Shown piece after piece: positions 46,849-55,456 of a stretch of DNA of 64,000 nucleotides. Every line of letters begins with the position of its first letter. The first letter of the stretch is position 1. The notes beneath the pieces were generated by a model. That model was not told the origin of the DNA, did not search any database, and saw only the letters and a program-made list of their open reading frames with translations. The DNA is from Bacillota bacterium (GTDB taxonomy: Bacteria > Bacillota > Clostridia > Lachnospirales > Lachnospiraceae), in assembly GCA_023409535.1 (NCBI GenBank), contig JAEYGZ010000027.1, positions 434,001 through 498,000 on the forward strand, given 5' to 3'. The position numbers were made by a program, and so were the translations under genes.

Positions 46849-46965
46849 ATATTGTGCATAAATGCTTAATACTATATTTTATCCTGATTTGTGGTACTCT
46901 TGAACAGGAATTTAGCACAGATTTGAACTGAAGATTATTCATTATGTGTGAAGGAGCAAATAAAA

Positions 46966-47064
46966 ATGAAAAAAGTTGTGAAACCTTGGAAAATCGGCAT
47001 AATCGTTGTTTTCTCGTTAATTGCAGCTTGGCTTTTGTTTGCTTTTATAAAAGCACCGTTATAA
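46966..47064 (+). CDS. Small single-span membrane peptide, or N-terminal gene remnant
   Basis: A 32-codon frame starts at ATG 46966 after AAGGAG (46951-46956). It encodes a basic start (MKKVVKPWK), one hydrophobic segment of about 20 residues (IGIIVVFSLIAAWLLFAF) and IKAPL before TAA. This is either a genuine small membrane protein or the signal-anchor stub of a larger gene lost downstream. The 140 bases after it contain no matching continuation that I recognise. Confidence 0.4.
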   Translation: MKKVVKPWKIGIIVVFSLIAAWLLFAFIKAPL

Positions 47065-47205
47065 CAGGGCTTGTGGTATACTTCCAGACCGTTTCAGAGA
47101 GTGGCCTGACTTTTCGGTTTTTCCCTGAGCTTCTGTTTTTGCATCCAAAATACAAAAGTTAATTTGTTTACAGTCTGGAGCTTTCATTTGGAAGGCTTCT
47201 TCTGG

Positions 47206-47541
47206 TTAATGTGAATTGTAATAAGTAATATACTTATCCCCCCAGGCCTTGAGGCTGTCCAGCGCTACGGAAAGTTCTTTTCCTATGCTGCTGAGTTCGT
47301 ATTCAACCTTAGGCGGAATCTGGGCATAAACGTTTCTTGTGATTATTTCGTAATCCTCCAGGGTGCGTAATTGCTTTGTCAGCGTTGCCTGTGTCATCTC
47401 CGGCATAAGCCTTTTGAGCTCGCCAAACCGAAGGGTGCTTCCGTTTAAATGATGTAAGATGAGTAATACCCATTTACCGGATAATATCTTTTGTACAGTT
47501 GCATAAGGGCATTTTGCAAATAATTCTTCCTGCGACAGCAT
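47206..47541 (-). CDS. HxlR-family transcriptional regulator
   Basis: Winged-helix regulator of 111 residues. It begins with the family's cysteine-containing CPYATVQKILSGKWVLLIL segment, followed by the wing region around RFGELKRLMPEMTQATLTKQLRTLE. Cysteine 10 may sense electrophiles or oxidants, as described for YodB-like members. It diverges from a three-gene redox operon (47692-49564), its probable target. Its start codon is preceded by GGAGG, and an inverted repeat suited to a dimer lies just upstream at 47554-47575. Confidence 0.92.
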   Translation of the reverse strand: MLSQEELFAKCPYATVQKILSGKWVLLILHHLNGSTLRFGELKRLMPEMTQATLTKQLRTLEDYEIITRNVYAQIPPKVEYELSSIGKELSVALDSLKAWGDKYITYYNSH

Positions 47542-47553
47542 AGTTCCTCCAAT

Positions 47554-47575
47554 ATAGTATCTAATATGATACTAT
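47554..47575. promoter_or_regulatory. Candidate HxlR operator
   Basis: ATAGTATC and GATACTAT form an inverted repeat with an 8-base arm and a 6-base spacer. It lies in the intergenic region 13 bases upstream of the HxlR start codon and about 117 bases before the first gene of the divergent operon. This placement suits autoregulation. Confidence 0.6.
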
Positions 47576-47691
47576 GTATTAAAAATGATTGTACTTGATT
47601 AAACTAAATTAAGAATATACAATTTATGTAGGCTCAATTATATCACCTAAAGTCGTAAAAAGCAAATAGTACATAAAGGAGGTATCAGGTT

Positions 47692-48561
47692 ATGAAGATA
47701 TTAGTAACAGGAGCTACGGGTAAATTGGGGTCAAAGGTTGTGGAGGCTTTATTGAAAACGATATCACCGGAACAGCTTGCCATTAGTGTTCGAGACCCGA
47801 AAAAAGCAGAGAACTTAAAGGCGCGCGGCGTAGAGGTGAGACAGGGGGATTTTGACCGGCAGGAGACTCTGGTTTCAGCGTTTTCTCATATTGAGCGCTT
47901 ATTGATTATATCAACAGACGGCGATAATGAAACAAGAATTCGGCAGCATATAAATGCTATCACAGCAGCAAAAGAAGCTCAGGTTAAATTCATTGCGTAT
48001 ACCAGCGTGGCAAAAGCGGATAATAATTCCTTATCTCTTGCTGAAGTACATCGGGCCTCGGAAGAAGCAATCAGAAAAACAGGGATCCCTTATACCTTTC
48101 TGAGAAACAACTGGTATCTGGAGAATGAGATCGGGAGTATACAGGGTGTTCTGGCAGGTGCTCCCTGGGTGACCTCGGCAGGAAGCGGCAGGGTAGGCTG
48201 GGCATTGCAAAAGGATTATGCGGATGCTGCGGCGGCAGTGCTTACGGGGAGCGGACATGAGAACAAGATTTATGAGCTGTCCGGCAAACCGCTGACACAG
48301 CAGGAACTGGTATCAGCGCTTGGAGCCGTACTGGGGAAGGAGATACCGGTACAGCAGGTGGAGGATGCACAATATGCCGCCATAATGCAGGGTGCCGGTG
48401 TGCCTGAATTTGTATTGCCTTTGCTTATCGGTATTCAGAAAGGTATCCGGGATGGAGCTTTGGACGTGGAGCACAGTGATTTTGAAACACTGCTCGGACG
48501 TTCGGCAGTGCCGGTCCAGGAAGCATTGGCCCAAATTGTCAGTGAGATTGGGAATGCTTAA
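47692..48561 (+). CDS. NmrA/QorB-like NAD(P)-binding oxidoreductase
   Basis: Atypical SDR of 289 residues with an N-terminal Rossmann motif VTGATGKLGSKV, an IAYTSVAKAD segment, and FLRNNWYLEN, as in quinone reductase QorB-like NmrA proteins. It likely reduces quinones or other electrophiles, or senses NADP(H). The start follows AAAGGAGG. It is first in a three-gene operon opposite an HxlR regulator, an arrangement usual for electrophile- or quinone-stress defence. Confidence 0.88.
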   Translation: MKILVTGATGKLGSKVVEALLKTISPEQLAISVRDPKKAENLKARGVEVRQGDFDRQETLVSAFSHIERLLIISTDGDNETRIRQHINAITAAKEAQVKFIAYTSVAKADNNSLSLAEVHRASEEAIRKTGIPYTFLRNNWYLENEIGSIQGVLAGAPWVTSAGSGRVGWALQKDYADAAAAVLTGSGHENKIYELSGKPLTQQELVSALGAVLGKEIPVQQVEDAQYAAIMQGAGVPEFVLPLLIGIQKGIRDGALDVEHSDFETLLGRSAVPVQEALAQIVSEIGNA

Positions 48562-48585
48562 TAAAAAACGAAGAGGAGAAACATC

Positions 48586-48978
48586 ATGCAGGAAGTTTAT
48601 GAATTTCTAAAAAAATGCGACACCTATTATATCGCTACAGTGGAAGGGAATCAGCCCAGGGTGCGTCCTTTCGGTACTGTGAACATCTTTGAGGGAAAGC
48701 TGTACATCCAGACAGGCAAGGTTAAGAACGTAGCAAAACAGATAGAACTTAATCCGAAAGCGGAAATCTGTGCCTTTGAAGGGAAAGAGTGGATACGTGT
48801 TGCCGCCACGCTTGTTGAGGATAACCGTATTGAGGCGCAGCAGTCAATGCTGGATGCTTATCCCGGCTTGAAGGGAAGATATCAGGCCGGCGACGGTAAT
48901 ACCCTGGTATATTATCTTAAGGATGCAGAGGCGGTTTTTTCATCCTTTGCAGGTGAACCGAGAACCGTCAAATTTTAA
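48586..48978 (+). CDS. Pyridoxamine 5'-phosphate oxidase-like flavoprotein
   Basis: Small split-barrel protein of 130 residues of the PNPOx-like family (CDTYYIATVEGNQPRVRPFG, then YIQTGKVKNVAKQIELNPKAEIC). Such proteins bind FMN or F420 and reduce diverse small molecules. No true PNPOx substrate-site pattern is evident, so I do not assign vitamin B6 synthesis. It starts 24 bases after the NmrA-like gene and lies 37 bases before the FMN reductase gene, so the three form one unit. Confidence 0.88.
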   Translation: MQEVYEFLKKCDTYYIATVEGNQPRVRPFGTVNIFEGKLYIQTGKVKNVAKQIELNPKAEICAFEGKEWIRVAATLVEDNRIEAQQSMLDAYPGLKGRYQAGDGNTLVYYLKDAEAVFSSFAGEPRTVKF

Positions 48979-49015
48979 TTCGGCAATTATTATATTATAA
49001 AAAGGAGGTATATAC

Positions 49016-49564
49016 ATGAGCAAAACCATCGGAATTATTACAGGCAGCTTGAGAAGGGATTCATTTTCCGGAAGTATCGCAGCGTATGTCAAAGAGCATG
49101 CGCCCGCAGATTATGTGTTTAAATCCATTGACATCAGCAGACTCCCTCTTTACAATCAGGATTATGATGGTGCGAATCCCGAGGAATATTCTGTATTCCG
49201 CAAGGAAGTTCAAACGCTGGACGGTGTACTTTTTATCACGCCGGAGCACAACCGCTCGATACCGGCGGCATTAAAAAATGCACTTGATGTAGGCTCCCGG
49301 CCTTATGGCAGCAATGTTTGGAGCGGGAAGCCAGGTGCTATTATCAGTCAGTCTCCCGGAGGAATTGGAGGCTTTGGGGCAAATCACCATCTGCGTCAGA
49401 TACTAACCTTTTTAAATGTTTTAACTCTTGCGCAGCCGGAGGCGTATATCGGCGCCTACCATACCTTGATTGATGAAAAGGGTGCATTAAGTAATCCGGA
49501 TACAAAAGCGTTCATCGACAGCTTTTTGAGCGCATTTGCCGTCTGGGTCGAAAAGGTATCTTAA
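49016..49564 (+). CDS. NADPH-dependent FMN reductase
   Basis: Flavodoxin-fold NAD(P)H:FMN oxidoreductase of 182 residues. The FMN-phosphate loop is GSLRRDSFSG near residues 10-20, and the TPEHNRSIPAALKNALD region is the family signature. It supplies reduced flavin or reduces quinones or azo compounds. The start follows AAAGGAGG. It is the last gene of the HxlR-linked redox operon and a terminator follows. Confidence 0.92.
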   Translation: MSKTIGIITGSLRRDSFSGSIAAYVKEHAPADYVFKSIDISRLPLYNQDYDGANPEEYSVFRKEVQTLDGVLFITPEHNRSIPAALKNALDVGSRPYGSNVWSGKPGAIISQSPGGIGGFGANHHLRQILTFLNVLTLAQPEAYIGAYHTLIDEKGALSNPDTKAFIDSFLSAFAVWVEKVS

Positions 49565-49625
49565 GCTTTGATATGATTTTGTTTCTGGAAGGAGTACTTG
49601 AAGGTGCAATAGTTGAATTATAAAT

Positions 49626-49668
49626 ACAGAGAGCATATTCCTGATGTGTGAATTTGCTCTCTGTTTTT
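49626..49668 (+). terminator. Intrinsic terminator of the redox operon
   Basis: ACAGAGAGCA (49626-49635) pairs with TGCTCTCTGT (49655-49664); the inner ATTC/GAAT pairs extend the stem. TTTTTG follows. It separates the redox operon from the convergent AraC gene. Confidence 0.85.
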
Positions 49669-49714
49669 GTTAACCGGTAAACAGTTCAGGATTGCATAAG
49701 CAGCAAAGGACTTC

Positions 49715-50689
49715 TTAAATAGAACGAAACTTTCCGGGTGTTATGCCCTCGCGTTTCTTAAAATGATAATTGAAATTGTTTTCGTCAGGAATACCGACCA
49801 ATTGTGCGATTCTCGCTACCGTAATTTTGGTGTTGTGTAAAAGAAATTTAGCCTGTTCAATACGGAGACGAATCAGATATTCATTTGGCGTGAAGCCAGA
49901 GTACTTTTTGAACTCCCTGCATAGGTGATATTTGCTGATCCCTGAAAATTTAGCAAGGTAATCTAAGGTAAGCTGTAAATTATAATTGCTTTCCATATAT
50001 TTTATCAGATATCGCATAACTTCTGATAATGAATTTGTATTACTATGTATATTATCTGCTTTTACTATGATTTCAGTCAGAAGTTGGTAAATCTCATTTG
50101 AGATCTGAAGCTCCATATAACAAGGAGACCTATCATATATCGTAACCAGATTTTCCAGATGATACTGATAAAATCCATTAATTGAAGATGAAAACCGGAC
50201 AGAACCTCTTTTTTCGAATAACTGAAAAAAGTTGCTTACCTGAACCCCGTCAAAATGTAAAACGCTGTGAAGCCATAGCTTACTGTCCGATCGGTAAAAA
50301 TGGGGTTTACGGCAATCAATAAAAAAACCGTCCCCCTCTTTTAGGTAATATTCCAATCCGTTATATTCCAGGTATCCGGCTCCTGAATATGTGAATAAAA
50401 TAAGATAAGAATCATAATTTTCCCTTCGAGTATAATAATTTTCATCTGAGTGAATTAATCCGAAACTCTGTAGATACAAATAATGCTCCTTCGCAAAAGC
50501 ACTTACGGGACGAAGCGGAAGAAGAGAAACAGAACCGCTGATGGAATAGTCTGCATTGATTGCGGCAGTAATCATTGAGATATCGCCCGCCTGTTGATAG
50601 TCTTCGGTAGAATACCAATAATCTTGCATATCGGAACTTATAATTAGCTCTGCCGCATTGAATTCGCGAAAATGAATATTATCAAACAT
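49715..50689 (-). CDS. AraC-family transcriptional regulator
   Basis: Regulator of 324 residues with a cupin-like N-terminal sensor (about residues 85-160, with YLEYNGLEYYLKEGDGFFID and RKPHFY) and a C-terminal double helix-turn-helix (about 225-320, with LDYLAKFSGISKYHLCREFKK and VARIAQLVGIPDENNF). The ATG at 50689 follows GGAGGG; an in-frame ATG at 50743 is less likely. It diverges from the GH78 rhamnosidase gene, its probable target, and may sense rhamnose or a rhamnoside. Confidence 0.9.
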   Translation of the reverse strand: MFDNIHFREFNAAELIISSDMQDYWYSTEDYQQAGDISMITAAINADYSISGSVSLLPLRPVSAFAKEHYLYLQSFGLIHSDENYYTRRENYDSYLILFTYSGAGYLEYNGLEYYLKEGDGFFIDCRKPHFYRSDSKLWLHSVLHFDGVQVSNFFQLFEKRGSVRFSSSINGFYQYHLENLVTIYDRSPCYMELQISNEIYQLLTEIIVKADNIHSNTNSLSEVMRYLIKYMESNYNLQLTLDYLAKFSGISKYHLCREFKKYSGFTPNEYLIRLRIEQAKFLLHNTKITVARIAQLVGIPDENNFNYHFKKREGITPGKFRSI

Positions 50690-50738
50690 AAACCCTCCAA
50701 TATAGCAATATCTTATGGCATCATAGCAACATACTTCA

Positions 50739-50767
50739 TTCAAATTTTATTTAAATCCTACTATAAT
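50739..50767 (+). promoter_or_regulatory. Possible promoter of the GH78 gene
   Basis: TTCAAA (50739-50744), 17 bases, then TATAAT (50762-50767), about 67 bases upstream of the GH78 start codon. The -10 is perfect and the -35 matches at four of six positions, which fits an activator-dependent promoter. Confidence 0.5.
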
Positions 50768-50833
50768 GAGTCCTGAATAGCAAGCTATTTGTAATTTGTG
50801 CAGCAATATTTTATTAATTCAGGAGGAGTCATT

Positions 50834-53536
50834 ATGTTAAAAATCGTGGGGTTAAGGTGTAATCATCAAAAAACACCATTTGGTATTACAGATACGCCAG
50901 TTTTATCCTGGCAGCTATTATCAGAGGAGCAGAATATAAAACAGGAAGCATATCAATTGCTGATCCATAATTCAGGAAAGCTAATGTATGATTCTGGTAA
51001 AATTTATACATCTCAGTCTATCGAGGTTGTACCAGAAGGCTTTTGTGCGGTCTCGGGAGAAGGGTATCACTGGGAAATCAAGGTCTGGGATGACCAAGGA
51101 CGGGAAGCAGCAAATAAAGATTATTTTGAAGCGGCGCCCGGTCAATTCTCTGCAAAGTGGATTGAGCCCTCGATCCCCGGTTTGAAATATGAAAAACCGA
51201 TTCCGCTTATGTTAAATATGACTTTAAAAATAAAACCTAAATTACCACCGGAGAAACGTCTGTTACCGGTAACTCTTCTGCGAAAGGAATTCACGGTTAA
51301 GTCGGGGTTGGCGAGAGCCAGGGCATATGCGACAGCCCACGGCGTTTATTCAATGTGCTTTAATGGCGAGGCGACCGACGAAAGGCTCCTTGCACCGGAA
51401 TTTACCGCATATCAAAAGTATTTATGTTATCAAACTTACGATATCACTAATTTACTGGAAGTCGGCAACAATGCCTGTGGAGTTATTCTGGCGGACGGTT
51501 GGTGGTCCGGAAGGATCGGTGTTGGAGGCGAATGCGGTCAGTACGGAATGTCGCGGGCATTTCTTCTGCAGATCGAATTAATCTATGCTGACGGTGCAAG
51601 TGAGGTCATTATCTCGGATGAAAACTTCCGTTGCAATGCCGATGGACCGATCCGTTATTCGGATATATTCATCGGAGAGAAACAGGATCATAATTATACA
51701 GAAAATATAGAAGAATTCAGCAAAGCAAGCTTTAATGACCATCATTGGAGTCCGGTTACCACCGCAGATTACGGATATGACAACCTGCGTCCCCAAATCG
51801 GTGAGCCTGTTGTGAAGATCAAAGAAATCGAGCCGGTTTCCCTGCTTCATACACCAAAGGCGGAAGCAGTAATTGACTTCGGACAGAATTTTGCCGGTTT
51901 TGTCCGTCTGAAGGTGTCAGCTCCGGAAGGAACGGTAATAAAGCTGGAACACAGTGAAGTATTGGATAAAAAGGGCAATTTTCTGAACAATATCATGGGT
52001 GTTAATAAAGACCAGACGGATATTTTTATTTGTTCGGGCAAAGGAAATGAAGTATTTGAACCGCGCTTTACTTTTCATGGGTTCCGTTATGTAAGAGTAA
52101 GCGGACTGAGTAATCCCAAACTGGAAGACTTCTGCGGTATAGCGATTTCCACTAAAATGGATAATCTGGCGGAATTCGAGTGCAGCAATGAGCTGGTAAA
52201 TAAGCTGTATTCCAATACCCGCTGGTCACAGTACTCCAATATGATTTCCATACCGACCGATTGTCCGCAGAGAGAGCGTGCGGGATGGACCGCAGACATA
52301 CAGGTATACGCTCCGACTGCAGCCTACCATCAGGACATGAATGCTTTTTTGACCCGCTGGACAGAGAATATGGAGGCGGAACAACTTCAAGACGGACAAA
52401 TCCCTTGCGTGGTTCCTTTTAGCCGCTCCTATCAAAATTTATTGAGGATGCAGGGAGGAGCCAGCTGCTGTTCTGCCGGATGGTCGGAGGCCTGTATTAT
52501 TGTGCCGTATACCGTTTACAGCATGTATGGTAATAAAGAAATTTTAGAAAGACATTATGCCATGATGAAAAAATGGATGGACTATGTCCGGTATCAGGCG
52601 GAACAATTTAATCCAAAGAGTTTTGAGAAGAAAAAGAATAAGACGCCTCAGGAAATTGAAAATCATAAATATCTATGGAACACAAAATGGCATTACGGAG
52701 ACTGGATGATTCCAAGCATATCAAAGGGTGCGATGGGAGGCGTCAAGGGCGCGAAAATAACAAAGGAGCTTACTGCGGCCATCTATTATGCCTACTCTGC
52801 CGATCTGATGGCACAGATTGCCGGCATCATTGGTTGTAAAAGTGATGCATTAAAATATTCCGAATTAAACGGTAGGATAAAAATGGCTGTTGCGGATACG
52901 TATATTTCAAAGGATGGATTGATTGATCCCGACCTGCAGGGCAGCTATGTATGTGCGCTATGGTTCGGAATTGTTCCTGAAGATAAAGTTTCCAAGGCAG
53001 TTGCCCGGCTGAAGGCTTTGATTGAGGAGAATGATTATTGTCTTGATACAGGCTTTCTGGCAACTCCGATATTACTGGAGGTACTGATGAAATACGGACT
53101 GAAGGATATTGCTTATAAAGTACTATGTCAGGAAAAATGCCCGTCCTGGTTCTATGAAATCAGAAAAGGTGCAACATCTATTTGGGAGAGCTGGGATGGT
53201 ATAAAGCCGGATGGAAAAGTAGGAAACTTATCCTATAATCATTATGCCTTCGGATGCGTTTTTGACTGGATTTATCGTAATATAGCAGGGATCAGGAAGC
53301 AGTCGGCAGGGTATCAGAAAATCATGATCAAACCGGAGCCGGATGAAACAATGACTTGGGCAAGAAGCAGCCACAAGAGTGTCTATGGGGAGATCGTAAG
53401 CGATTGGAAAAAAGAAAACGGCACCTTCTATCTTAAAGTCAGGATACCATGCAACACCAGTGCTGCAGTAGTACTGCCAGACGGCAAACAATATGAGACA
53501 GGATCAGGAATATATGAATTCACCTGCCCATTGTGA
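50834..53536 (+). CDS. Alpha-L-rhamnosidase, glycoside hydrolase family 78
   Basis: A 900-residue intracellular enzyme (no signal peptide) expected to release terminal alpha-L-rhamnose. Bacterial GH78 order is seen: N-terminal beta-sandwich domains (residues 1-330), with the FTAYQKYLCYQTYDITN and ADGWWSGRIG stretches, then an alpha/alpha barrel. In the barrel the segment from Asp476, DCPQRERAGWTAD, corresponds to the family's catalytic-site motif. The C-terminal beta-domain carries the SYNHYAFG and ATSIWESWDG segments. The start at 50834 follows AGGAGGAG. Substrates may be pectic rhamnogalacturonan fragments or plant rhamnosides. It is adjacent to an AraC regulator and in the same region as a GH106-type rhamnosidase. 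Confidence 0.9.
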   Translation: MLKIVGLRCNHQKTPFGITDTPVLSWQLLSEEQNIKQEAYQLLIHNSGKLMYDSGKIYTSQSIEVVPEGFCAVSGEGYHWEIKVWDDQGREAANKDYFEAAPGQFSAKWIEPSIPGLKYEKPIPLMLNMTLKIKPKLPPEKRLLPVTLLRKEFTVKSGLARARAYATAHGVYSMCFNGEATDERLLAPEFTAYQKYLCYQTYDITNLLEVGNNACGVILADGWWSGRIGVGGECGQYGMSRAFLLQIELIYADGASEVIISDENFRCNADGPIRYSDIFIGEKQDHNYTENIEEFSKASFNDHHWSPVTTADYGYDNLRPQIGEPVVKIKEIEPVSLLHTPKAEAVIDFGQNFAGFVRLKVSAPEGTVIKLEHSEVLDKKGNFLNNIMGVNKDQTDIFICSGKGNEVFEPRFTFHGFRYVRVSGLSNPKLEDFCGIAISTKMDNLAEFECSNELVNKLYSNTRWSQYSNMISIPTDCPQRERAGWTADIQVYAPTAAYHQDMNAFLTRWTENMEAEQLQDGQIPCVVPFSRSYQNLLRMQGGASCCSAGWSEACIIVPYTVYSMYGNKEILERHYAMMKKWMDYVRYQAEQFNPKSFEKKKNKTPQEIENHKYLWNTKWHYGDWMIPSISKGAMGGVKGAKITKELTAAIYYAYSADLMAQIAGIIGCKSDALKYSELNGRIKMAVADTYISKDGLIDPDLQGSYVCALWFGIVPEDKVSKAVARLKALIEENDYCLDTGFLATPILLEVLMKYGLKDIAYKVLCQEKCPSWFYEIRKGATSIWESWDGIKPDGKVGNLSYNHYAFGCVFDWIYRNIAGIRKQSAGYQKIMIKPEPDETMTWARSSHKSVYGEIVSDWKKENGTFYLKVRIPCNTSAAVVLPDGKQYETGSGIYEFTCPL

Positions 53537-53809
53537 GATGGTGTATTACTTACCATCAAAACTGTTTATGTTTGAATAGCGATATCTTTAAGTTATTAAT
53601 ATTGGGAGCTTATGGAGCGGTGTGTGCCATATACTTAGATGTTTCAAATGCCTGCAAAGTTTTTCCATACTCTCTTTTGTTTATAATATGTACTATAATT
53701 CATGTAATATGTGCTACTGCTTATAGCGTCTCAAGTAGTACTATTAAGTTAGTATTTTTTAAGTATCCATTAATTAGCTATTACGTGATTAAGCAAGGAG
53801 GTATTTCAT

Positions 53810-55375
53810 ATGCAGATGTATGATAATAATTTAGGCAGGATTGAAATCAGAACATTGGTATTACCCGTTTATGTCAGGCGCGCATCCGCCACTTATACCT
53901 TTTCAGGAAAAGTGCTGGTAGACTATCATCGGGAGGACGACCCGGAGGAAAAGGATTATATACATATCGCGGTGATGAATGATGACGGAACTGAGTTCAG
54001 GGATATCTATGAAGGTGTTATCCGGATACATCAGAGAGCCAATGGTATCCGGTTTATGCCATATCAGGATAATACGAAGGTATTGCTGGGTGATTATGTA
54101 TTGGAATGCTCGCCGGACATTGATCATTGTGAGAAAAGCGAGTTGGTACCGGTGGTATATCCCTGGAACATCAAACAGGATGAGCGGGTATTTAAACACT
54201 GGTCGGAAATCATCATTGCACCGGACAACGGACATATCTGCTGGACGCTTCTTCGCACGGGTGGAGGTGCGGCGGTGCTGTATGGCAATCTCGTGCGGGA
54301 AGAAAATCGTTACAGCATAGAGAAAGTACAGATTATTCATACAATCAAAGGGTTTAAGAAGGATCCTGATCAGGAAGGGTTTCTGGTTCCGCAGATTATG
54401 CATGGAGGCGAGGTAAAGCAGTTTGTACGCGGAGGCAAAGCCATTTCTGCGGTCGGAGCGAAGAATTCGGTGCTGGTGGATTCAGTGATACAGGACCTGA
54501 CTTCAGAGGATACCATACAAATTACCAAAACGCCTTGTTACGATGAAACAACGATATTGTCACCGGATGAAAAGCTGGGAATTGTCATGAGCACGCGGTT
54601 TTCCCCCAAGACAAATTTCGCCATTCTCGGTTTGATGCCTCGTCCGCATGGTAATCTTGCGGCACAGAACATGATAATGACCGCTTATCTTTATGGAGTC
54701 ACTGCCGTGCGCGCTTATCGTAAGGGTAATATTGGTCCGGTTTTGATTGATATTGAGAAGTCTGTGAATGAGCCAGGTTATCAGGGGGTGCAGCTCAGTG
54801 ATACGGAGGAGAGATGGGTATACTATTCTCCTATGTCCTGGCATCCCTCCGGCAAAAAGGCAATGTGGCCGGAAGGCTTGCGAGGAACAGCAGAAAAACG
54901 TATCCGGATCGTTGAATTGCCGGATTACAAGCCGCAGGAAGCGGTTCCTGCGCAGCAGTCTCCCCAGAGCATTCCTTATGCTGAAACAGACGAAGATAAG
55001 CTCTGGCTGCTTCCGGATCAAAACATAGAGGGAAAAATTGCAGGGAAGCATTCTGGTTATATAAATTATTCGAAAACCAATACTTTTGCCCGGTCAGAGT
55101 ATGTGGAAATGAGCGACGATGGCCTGTCGTTTTATAATGGATATGAAGCCTCATGGAATACTGCTGCGGGAGAAAGCGTATATGAAGCTGATCTTATCAT
55201 GACGGGCAGGAGAACAGGCCAGATGAAACTTCGCCTAACGTTTTCGCCCATATCATTTGACGGATCATCGCTGCCGGAGCTGTTATTGGAAGATGCAGAG
55301 GATGGAAAGCCCAAAAGCTATGGTTATGCAAACTATAATGGGACACAGATAAATGTAGAAGATCTGGCAGATTAA
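53810..55375 (+). CDS. Unrecognised protein, possibly beta-propeller
   Basis: A 521-residue protein with a strong ribosome site (AAGGAGG) and no signal peptide. I do not recognise a catalytic family. The repeated short beta-strand pattern (RTLVLPVYVRRASATYTFSG, IIIAPDNGHICWTLLR, TILSPDEKLGIVMSTRFSP, SWHPSGKKAMWPEG) with Pro-Asp/Ser-Gly turns resembles PD40/WD40-like propeller blades. The last 100 residues look like a separate beta-domain. Oligogalacturonide lyases and some glycan-binding proteins have such folds. Between rhamnosidase genes it probably takes part in rhamnogalacturonan-type glycan use, but no reaction is claimed. The 273 bases before it hold no supported gene. Confidence 0.65.
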   Translation: MQMYDNNLGRIEIRTLVLPVYVRRASATYTFSGKVLVDYHREDDPEEKDYIHIAVMNDDGTEFRDIYEGVIRIHQRANGIRFMPYQDNTKVLLGDYVLECSPDIDHCEKSELVPVVYPWNIKQDERVFKHWSEIIIAPDNGHICWTLLRTGGGAAVLYGNLVREENRYSIEKVQIIHTIKGFKKDPDQEGFLVPQIMHGGEVKQFVRGGKAISAVGAKNSVLVDSVIQDLTSEDTIQITKTPCYDETTILSPDEKLGIVMSTRFSPKTNFAILGLMPRPHGNLAAQNMIMTAYLYGVTAVRAYRKGNIGPVLIDIEKSVNEPGYQGVQLSDTEERWVYYSPMSWHPSGKKAMWPEGLRGTAEKRIRIVELPDYKPQEAVPAQQSPQSIPYAETDEDKLWLLPDQNIEGKIAGKHSGYINYSKTNTFARSEYVEMSDDGLSFYNGYEASWNTAAGESVYEADLIMTGRRTGQMKLRLTFSPISFDGSSLPELLLEDAEDGKPKSYGYANYNGTQINVEDLAD

Positions 55376-55413
55376 TAAAGGTTATCGCTATCTGTTTTTG
55401 CGGCCGACTTCAG

Positions 55414-55452
55414 ATGGACAGGCAACTCCTTAGCAGAGGTGTGCCTGTCCAT
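55414..55452. terminator. Terminator hairpin between convergent genes
   Basis: ATGGACAGGCA (55414-55424) and TGCCTGTCCAT (55442-55452) pair perfectly over a 17-base loop. It lies between the propeller-like gene and the minus-strand AraC gene and can serve both, though its T tracts are short. Confidence 0.65.
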
Positions 55453-55456
55453 TCAT

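Noticed and set aside
46944..47162. A 72-codon frame overlapping the small membrane peptide
   Set aside because: It lacks a ribosome site and shows no protein-like pattern. The alternative frame starting at 46966 has AAGGAG and a coherent membrane span.
53533..53823. A 96-codon hydrophobic frame between the GH78 and propeller-like genes
   Set aside because: It starts at a GTG overlapping the GH78 stop, has no ribosome site, is cysteine- and isoleucine-rich because of AT-rich DNA, and overlaps the start of the next gene.
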